A stretch of 64,000 nt of DNA from Myxocyprinus asiaticus. Its lineage: Eukaryota > Chordata > Actinopteri > Cypriniformes > Catostomidae. Under the pieces are notes generated by a model. The model saw only the letters and a list, made by a program, of their open reading frames with translations, was not told the DNA's origin and ran no database searches. Shown here in pieces: positions 56,950 to 64,000 of the stretch. Position 1 is the first letter of the stretch. The number at the start of each line of letters is the position of its first letter. The position numbers and the translations under genes are program-made. The stretch is from contig NC_059348.1 of NCBI RefSeq assembly GCF_019703515.2, positions 24,414,156 through 24,478,155 of the forward strand. Direction: 5' to 3'.

Positions 56950-57497
56950 TTGACATGGCACGGAGCTGACACTGGCGTGGCTGTGACATGGCATGGAGCT
57001 GACTCTGGCGTGGCTGTGACATGGCACGGAGCAGATTCTGGCGTGGCTGTGACATGACACGGAGCAGACTCTGGCGTGGCTGTGACATGGCACGGAGCAG
57101 ACTCTGGCGTGGCTGTGACATGGCACGGAGCAGATTCTGGCGTGGCTGTGACATGGCACGGAGCAGATTCTGGCGTGGCTGTGACATGGCACGGAGCAGA
57201 CTCTGGCGTGGCTGTGACATGGCACGGAGCAGGCCGAGGCATGGCTGTGACATGGCACGGAGCTGACTCTGGCGTGGCTGTGACATGGCATGGAGCAGGC
57301 CGAAGTGTGGCCACGCCTCAGCCTGCTCCATGCCATGTCACAGCCACACCTCGGCCTGCTCCATGCTATGTCACAGCAACTCCTCAGCCTGCTCCATGCC
57401 ATGTCACATCAACGCCTGAGCCCGTCACAATAACGCCTTAGTCTGCTCCATGCCATGTCACAGCCAAGCTTCAGTCTGCTCCATGCCATGTCACAAG
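56950..57497. repeat. 33-bp minisatellite in two opposing orientations, copy 2
   Basis: Exact-looking duplicate of copy 1, offset 1137 bp. Confidence 0.9.
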
Positions 57498-58277
57498 CAA
57501 GCCTTTGCTCCATGGTCCAGGCCCGCCTCTGCTCCACGGTCCAGCACTCACGCCTGCCACGACAACCAGTCAGCATCCATGCCCACCACGGCCAAGTCAG
57601 GATCCTGCCGTACCATGTTACCCTGTCATGCCATGTAACCACGTCAAGTCACCATGGTACCCCCCCCACCAGCTCCCTCTTGAACTCTGTGTTTTTGTTT
57701 TGGGGCGTTGGGAGCCACCCCTAGTGGGGGAAATATGTCATGGTTTTATGTGTTTTTGTTCATGTTTTGTGTTAATGTCTTTTATTTTGGAAGTTTAGTT
57801 CCTGTTTTATAGTCATATGTTCCATGTCATGTTATTTCCTGTTTCCCTGTTTCATGTCATGTGGTCCCCAGGTCATGTGATTTCATGTTTCCCTCCATGT
57901 TCATGTGTCTTGATTTCATTAGTTTATTGTCTTGTTACCTTGTTATCAGTTCTGTCTTGTCATTGGTTATCATTGAATGTTTCTCCCTTGTCCATGTATT
58001 TAAGCCTCATGTTTGCCATTGTCAGGTATTGTGTGTTTATGTAATGTTGTTTGGAAGTCAAGTGATGTCAAGTCTAGTTTAGTTCATGTTTATGCTTTGT
58101 AGTCATGTTTTTGGTTTTCACGCTTCATGTAAATAAACTGCACCTGGGTTCTCCACTTCATCGTCATCATCATTGCCAGCATCGTTACAGTATGTGCTGA
58201 CAGAGCACGTTTCCTTATACTTGCATTTTTCTTTGCATGCCATTGCTTTAATTAATTAATTTATTATTTATTTTTCC

Positions 58278-58714
58278 CTTTTTCACCCAATTTGAAATGC
58301 CCAATTCCCAGTGCACTTTTTAAGTCCTCATGGTCGCGTAGTGATTCGCCTCAATCCGGGTGGTGGAGGATGAATCCCAGTTGCCTCCGCGTCTGAGACC
58401 ATCAACCCACACATCTTATCACATGGCTTGTTGAGCGCGTTGCCACAGAGACATATCGTGTGTGGAGGCTTCACGCCATCCACCACGGCATACGTGCGCA
58501 ACTAACCACATGCCCCACTGAGAACGAACCACATTATAGCGACCACGAGGAGGTTACCCCATGTGACTCTACCCTCCCTAGCAACAGGGCCAATTTGGTT
58601 GCTTAGGAGACCTGGCTGGAGTCACTCAGCACACCCTGGGATTCGAACTAGCAAGCTAGTGAACTCCAGGGGTGGTAGCCAGCGTCTTTTACCACTGAGC
58701 TACCCAGGTCCCCC
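58278..58714 (-). repeat. tRNA-derived SINE, minus strand, full length
   Basis: Minus strand begins GGGGGACCTGGGTAGCTCAG (A box) with B box GTTCGAATCC, and ends at a T-rich (plus strand) tail. Possible duplication TTGCTTTAATT at about 58243 and TCGCTTTAATT at about 58716. Confidence 0.88.
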
Positions 58715-58894
58715 GATCGCTTTAATTTAGAATAAAAGCTAAATAAAATAAAATAGCTAAATATGCATTGAAGTGAGGATAAAAATATTCATGAATATTG
58801 TCAGTGATGAAAGATGAAAAATTTAGAATCAGCAAATCCCCACAAGGTGTCAGTGATTGTTTTTATTTCATCTCTAGAGGCCGCTATTATACTG

Positions 58895-59090
58895 TAGAAT
58901 CAAGTTGTTCTAACTGTAGAATTCTCCAGTGGCGGAGACAGAGAAACTGTCTATTTTTTTTTTTTTAAATTTTTTTTTTTTTTACTATCTGCAACTATCA
59001 GCATAGATTTTTCCCCGATAACCGATAGTTCCAAAAAGTAACTATCTGCATGGATTAATTGGTAAAACCAATATATCGGTCTACCTCTAA
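58895..59090. mobile_element. hAT remnant, 3' end only
   Basis: Ends ATATCGGTCTACCTCTAA, the counterpart of the 41096 terminus. It stops 48 bp before the first surviving abcd3-like exon. Confidence 0.5.
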
Positions 59091-59984
59091 TTTACTGTAT
59101 GTGCCTGTTTTATTAATTTTTTTCCCTTTTTCCTGCAGCCCTTACTAGACATATTGATCTACATCTGCAAACTGAACACATCCCTTGGTGCTCTTGTGAG
59201 TATCCCTTTCAAAGGAATTACCAACTAATCCAGTGACTCAATCTGCACAGTGTTAAATTTGCAACATGTGCCTGCTCCTCTAAAGGAATCTCTGGTCTAC
59301 TTCTGACGAGACTGTGAAGGCCGATTGGCAAGATGACTGTAACAGAGCAGAGGTATGACGGGGAGTACAGATACATCAACTCTCCCCTCATCACTAACAG
59401 GTATTTATGGGTCTCCCTCCTGCACTTTGTCTGGCTGTCTGCTTTCCTGAGATATTTCATGCAGTAAATGCATTTTTTTCTTCATATTGTTTCAGTGAAG
59501 AGATTGCATTCTACAATGGGAACTGGAGAGAAAAGCAAACAATTAATGGAACCTTTCAAAAACTGGTGGGGGAAATTAAGATGTTTTTTTGATTTATATA
59601 AACTTGATTTTGATTTATATAAAGTCCACACACAATATGGATGAAACCTTTAATTTGACTTCTTGTTTTACTGGTTGACCACTTGAGACACTTCATCATT
59701 TTTGTTACTCAAAGGGTGTCATGGACAGCATCATAACCAAATGTAAGCAGATTTGGTCTACTAATGGGTAGCAGAATCCATTTGAAACATTTATTAGTAG
59801 ACTTACAAAGAGTAGGAAAGCAACATAATTATGTTCAATTTAAAGTCTCTCTCATGGACAACTCATACTTTCTGATGATTCTCCATATATAGCCTTGGTG
59901 GTGGGCTACCTGGCTATTAGCTGGCCCTTCCTGGACCTCAGAAACAAGCAGAATATTAACAGCACATATTTTGAGTGGCTTGAG

Positions 59985-60457
59985 GTAAGAAACTGCTTTA
60001 AAGACCACATGAAATCAAAATTGGAAGTTTTGACACTTTAAATGGTCATGAAACCCAAAAACATTTTTTTTAGATGTTAACAGATATAAACAGGTTGCAC
60101 ATAATTGAAAACAATGATAGCTCTCATTATGTTAATTTTCAAGTGAGAAAGTGGTTACTTTTTCCGTTTTATTGAGCCATTTAGTTCTTCTGGTTTAAAA
60201 CTAAAAGTTGAAGCAACATCATTAAAATGAGGTATAAGAGTATAAGTACTCATGTACGTCAGTAGATTCTATGCATTACTCCACAATATTAATGAGAAGG
60301 AACGCTTCCATCAAATCATAGCGCTACCATTACACATAACAGCAGAGAATTCAAACTTATGGATGTAACAGCTGTTCCCAGCAGGCACGAAACTTCAACA
60401 GCACTCGTGGAACAGACATGAGAGCAGACTTTTACACTAAACACCCTGATGAGTTCA
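59985..60457. other. abcd3 relic intron, unremarkable part
   Basis: No feature recognised before the SINE. Confidence 0.45.
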
Positions 60458-60470
60458 AAATCACTCGTCA

Positions 60471-61241
60471 GGGGGGCCTGGGTAGCTCAGCGATTATTGA
60501 CGCTGACTACCACCCCTGGAATGGTGAGTTCGAATCCAGGGCATGCTGAGTAACTCCAGCCAGGTCTCCTAAGCAACCAATTGGCCCGGTTGCTAGGGAG
60601 GGTAGAGTCACATGGGGTAACCTCCTTGTGGTCGCTATAATGTGTGGTTCTTGCTCTCGGTGGGGCACGTGGCGAGGTGTGCGTGGATGCTGCGGAGAAT
60701 AGCGTGGGCCTCCACACGCGCTACGTCTCCGTGGTAATGCGCTCAACAAGCTGCGTGATAAGATGCGCGGATTGACGTCTCAGACGCGGACGCAACTGAG
60801 ATACGTCCTCCGCCTGAATGTCAATACAGTACAATACTGTACATTCTATATATATATACTTTTTTATATATTTTTATTTTTCATTTTTATTGAATAATGT
60901 GTATGTATATAGTGCATATTGTATACTGTACAGTGTATGTTATTATTTGTATACTGTTGAGTGTAATTATGTGTATAACAGATGTTTAAATTGTGTTGTG
61001 TTAATTTGATGTTATTGTAAATTGGTATATGTCTCATCACTGTCACGACTGCTATGTTGATCGGAACTGCACCCAAGAATTTCACACACCATTGCACTTG
61101 TGTATATGGCTGTGTGACAATAAAGTGATTTGATTTGATTTGACCTGGATTGAGGCGAGTCACTACACCACCACGAGTACCTAGAGCCCATTGGGAATAG
61201 GGCATTCCAAATTAGGGAAAAAAAAAAAAAGAAAAAAAAAG
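60471..61241 (+). repeat. tRNA-derived SINE with a LINE-tail insertion
   Basis: Head GGGCCTGGGTAGCTCAGCG (A box), B box GTTCGAATCC at about 60528, poly-A tail at 61218-61241. Flanks aaatcactcgtca (60458-60470) and aaatcacttgtca (61242-61254) match 12 of 13. Split by a foreign insert at about 60815-61142. Confidence 0.92.
60815..61142 (+). mobile_element. 5'-truncated LINE-like 3' tail nested in the SINE
   Basis: Ends TGTGTGACAATAAAGTGATT followed by TTGATTTG repeats, a tail common in fish LINEs. No coding part. Its removal restores the SINE. Confidence 0.6.
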
Positions 61242-61254
61242 AAATCACTTGTCA

Positions 61255-62670
61255 GAATGGACCACTGTCCATAACTGGACTGGCACAAGCGTTTCTTGGC
61301 TGCAGTTCTGCTACTTATGCTCCAAACATGCTATTTATGAGGGGTAGCTGTTAGACGGAGCACTGATTCCATTGATTACTCTCAGTGTCTCTGATCATAA
61401 CACGATTACTTGACGGCTTGTTCAAAAACAGAAGACAATGATGAAAACCAAACACTCAAAGTCAGGTCTCTTTTATGTACCCTAGACATTGTGTGAAAGT
61501 TTCCTGGATTTATGCCTACATGGTTTACAGGCGTTATGTCATCATGACAATGGAGTTGAAATACTGTACAACTTTACACAGACAAGGTTAGTAAGCGATT
61601 TTTATCATACTAGAGTCAAGTTAACACGCATTATGCTTAAGTATTTTGGCTATACTTTTGAAAAACTGTGTTTTTAATGTTTTGTGTATTGAACCTGTTT
61701 ACTATCATTGTATGTGCCTTACTGCACATAGTTTTTTTTTTCTTTAAGAAAAAGAGAGATGAGTTGAAAGTATTTTCTGAGGTAATCAACATTATGCCAG
61801 AAATGCTGTCAATAGAGTTTAACTTGATTTAAAGCCGAAACACTCCTTGTAAGAATAAATATCTATGAATTAATGTAAAGTTTCAAAGCAGTGCTGGTTT
61901 TGATGGTAATGTTTGCTCTGAGGTGCTGAACTAAGGGTGTTTCATGACACTTTAAGTCTATGTCTATTAGCTCTAATGCCATCTATCTGTCAGTGCAGTC
62001 CTAAAAGTTGACCGAATTAACTTTTAGCAGGTACACACATTTAAAATTTACAGTCTTTCTCTTCTGGGAAAATGGACCAAAAATATAGATGACTCATCTT
62101 GCACTTAAAATTTTTGTTCAGTATAATGCTCTTTAGAATAAACATTCCCCTTCCTCTAATAATACCAGTGTCTGACTAGCAATAGTAAGTAGAGAATAAT
62201 AGTCGATTGCTGTGATGTATATAAAAAAGGCTATTTAAAAAATGCAGATATGTCCTGCTCCAATAGGAAATAAGTCAACACAGGAAAAATCTGCACTTGT
62301 CAAGGCATTTTATGGGGTCTTTAACAGACTGATATTGAAATATTGAGGGTGTTTGATACCAATTGATACAAGCATTTCAGAGAATGATATCTGAACATAA
62401 TAGTATTCGTAGTAGTAGTCTATAGTAGTAGTTTACATGAAGTGTAAACTATCACGCTATCATTATCACACAGTAGAGATTTGCTATGCAAATCCTGTGT
62501 GAAGGAAGAAAAAGATAATGTTTCTTTTGGAATTGCCAACCTTTGAGCTCTCCAGATGTAATTGTTGTCATTGTCTTTGTATAATGGGTTTATTGGGTTA
62601 TTCAGGATTTCCTAAGATAAATGTTTGCATAGAAGATAAAAGTTCTTCTGTGTTTGCTTTTACAGTGTAG
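61255..62670. other. abcd3 relic intron, nothing recognised
   Basis: 1.4 kb without repeat terminus or further exon. Confidence 0.45.
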
Positions 62671-63209
62671 GACTACTACCAGAGCGGGTGGATGTTGATG
62701 AGTTTGGCACAGGCTCTGGGAAGGATTGTCCTGGCAGGCAGAGAGATGACCAGATTGTCTGGGTGAGTGTTTTGCCTCCAGTATATTCATACTTAGCTTG
62801 TTCTCATGCCATCCGTCTTCTTTTATCTTATCAGTCCTCCTGTGTTCTCTGTCTTTCATGTGCATGAGTATTTATGTGTGTTTCTCTGGGGCTGACTCTG
62901 AATCCATTAATAAGGTTCACTGCACGGATCACAGAAATTCAGGAGGTTCTTAAAGAGCAGAATTCAGGCAGATATGAATGGAGCATGATCACACAGCAAT
63001 CCATAGGTCTGGAATAGCATGCATTATGTGTTTTATTGTTTTGTAACTTGTGTCATAAGAGATGGTACTTCCAGTATCTGTACTGTATATATTGATGGTT
63101 TTATTAATATCCTTTTTTATTTATTGTTGCTTTTTACAGACACTCCAGTTGAGAAAATTCCTCTCATTTCTGGGAGGGGAGAAATCATCATTGCAGGCAA
63201 CATCATCAA

Positions 63210-64000
63210 GCAAGTTACATACAAACTAAAAAAAATCAACCAAGCTATCACAATTAGCTAGTCAGCTACAACAAATTTGCACAATCCTAATGTTCATAGG
63301 AAAAACTGAAATTTTACACTGTCCATTTTTTGCTTAGTAAATGCTTACTGTGAAGTCAGTTTTGTCAGAAAAGATGAAATCACATGCAGCATTTGAAAGT
63401 GTTTTGAAGTGTAATATGTTTAGTATTCCAAGCAATATACTGTATATTATACATTAAGGGGGAAATTTACTACGAATTAATTGCAAAAGCGGTGGTTATT
63501 TGCACGCTGTCTGCGCTGGTTTAGGGCCCCAAATCACTAAGGGAATTATGCAGATCAAGCAATGGCGTGAACACACCCACAAAATTGCAGCTAAATGCAA
63601 TTTGCATACACAATTCCGATTCTTGCAGGCCAATTCTTAGCGCTATATAGTGTAGGATGCAGCAGACGAACGGGATCTGAAACACTCCATCTGGACTTTA
63701 GAGCATCACCCCACTACTGAGATCCAGACACCTGAATCATCTTTTCAACATGCTGAAATTGCTGAATAATGCTCTTTTCCATAATTTGATCCTTATTTTA
63801 AAAATTACTGCTGTAACAATAAAAATTATTTTTACCAGCCGCTTTTATCTGGCGGTAATAGCGCAATGCAAATTGCACTGCACATTTTTTGTGAATGAAG
63901 CGCAAGCTATAATGAGCATAATTTGCACAGAAAGGAAGCATGTTTGCGCAGACAGGAATGACAATGACTTAATTTAAATACTCAAAACGCAGAGCAATTT
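63210..64000. other. Sequence right of the last abcd3-like exon
   Basis: The exon expected next (leading to the Walker A motif) is not seen in 790 bp. It may lie past the window or be lost. Confidence 0.45.

Larger units (their letters stand above)
55462..58189 (+). mobile_element. LTR-type element: three LTRs, two inverted-minisatellite cores
   Basis: Starts TGTCATGG at 55462, 56599 and 57736, an exact 1137-bp period. The last LTR (57736-58189, 454 bp) ends CGTTACA. The whole is flanked by GTATG (55457-55461 and 58190-58194), a 5-bp duplication. A purine tract agtgggggaaata precedes LTRs 2 and 3. AAATAAA lies near each LTR end. LTR copies 1 and 2 lack the last part and about 85 bp found in copy 3, and no primer site is seen. 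No gag or pol. Copies 1 and 2 of the period are nearly identical. Confidence 0.85.
59139..63209 (+). pseudogene. abcd3: abcd3 (PMP70) unprocessed relic, middle exons only
   Basis: Eight exon remnants match peroxisomal ATP-binding cassette half-transporter ABCD3 from about residue 206 to the start of the nucleotide-binding domain: 59139-59195, about 59258-59400, 59496-59565, 59674-59742, about 59887-59984, 62671-62762, 62915-63006 and 63140-63209. Motifs: PLLDILIYICKL, RPIGKMTVTEQRYDGEYRY, EEIAFYNGNWREKQT, VVGYLAISWPFLDL, ALGRIVLAGREMTRLSG and IPLISGRGEIIIAGNIIK. Lesions: TGA at 59315-59317 where Arg is expected; exon four is 69 not 70 bases (frame lost); acceptors before exons two, four and five lack AG; the exons for the first 200 residues are absent. 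Introns are kept, so it is not a retrocopy. The ABC motifs are not seen in the window. Confidence 0.85.

Noticed and set aside
60474..60550. Apparent tRNA gene (A and B boxes)
   Set aside because: It is the head of a tRNA-derived SINE with a body, poly-A tail and target duplication, and it does not fold as a complete cloverleaf by eye.

Overview
This window is vertebrate nuclear DNA from a teleost, almost certainly a cypriniform (carp, minnow or sucker type) fish. Evidence is the large introns, GT-AG split exons, and a dense load of typical fish repeats: Tc1-like elements with DD34E transposase, many short hAT-type elements with 8-bp target duplications, a DIRS-type retrotransposon, L2-like LINE sequence, tRNA-derived SINEs and TTAA-flanked fold-back elements. 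No bacterial-style genes, operons or CRISPR arrays are present.

Two host loci are visible. The minus strand carries the 5' half of arhgap29 (Rho GTPase-activating protein 29). Fifteen coding exons run from the start codon at 52984 down to 2727 and encode about 650 residues: the N-terminal region, the F-BAR-like coiled-coil domain and the serine-rich linker. Their reading phases agree at every junction. The C1 and RhoGAP domains lie beyond the left edge. The plus strand at 59139-63209 carries exons homologous to the middle of abcd3 (peroxisomal half-transporter PMP70), the divergent neighbour of ARHGAP29 in other vertebrates. This copy looks dead: the upstream exons are absent, there is an in-frame TGA, a one-base deletion and lost splice acceptors. 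A dead abcd3 beside an intact arhgap29 suggests a duplicated genome in which another abcd3 copy is kept.

Layout: 1-2726 is intron with repeat remnants. 2727-3548 holds coding exons 15 and 14. 3842-5631 is a TTAA fold-back element carrying a nested hAT and a SINE. 6764-7995 is a Tc1 element with one frameshift. 8100-9045 has palindromes and a SINE. 9076-10187 is a hAT-like element. 10888-15629 holds coding exons 13, 12 and 11, with a decayed Tc1 and a hAT between them. 15793-22830 is a DIRS element itself hit by a Sleeping Beauty-like Tc1 and a short LTR element. 24098-28386 holds coding exons 10 to 3. 32844-32987 is coding exon 2. 33262-35590 is an L2-like LINE with a hAT inside. 36870-51306 is a chain of hAT elements and remnants. 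52720-53064 is coding exon 1. 55462-58189 is an LTR-type element made of three LTRs and two inverted-minisatellite cores. 58278-63209 holds SINEs and the abcd3 relic.

The transposons fill introns and intergenic DNA and spare the arhgap29 exons. Nested insertions give relative ages. The least familiar structure is the tandem LTR and minisatellite unit at 55.5-58.2 kb.
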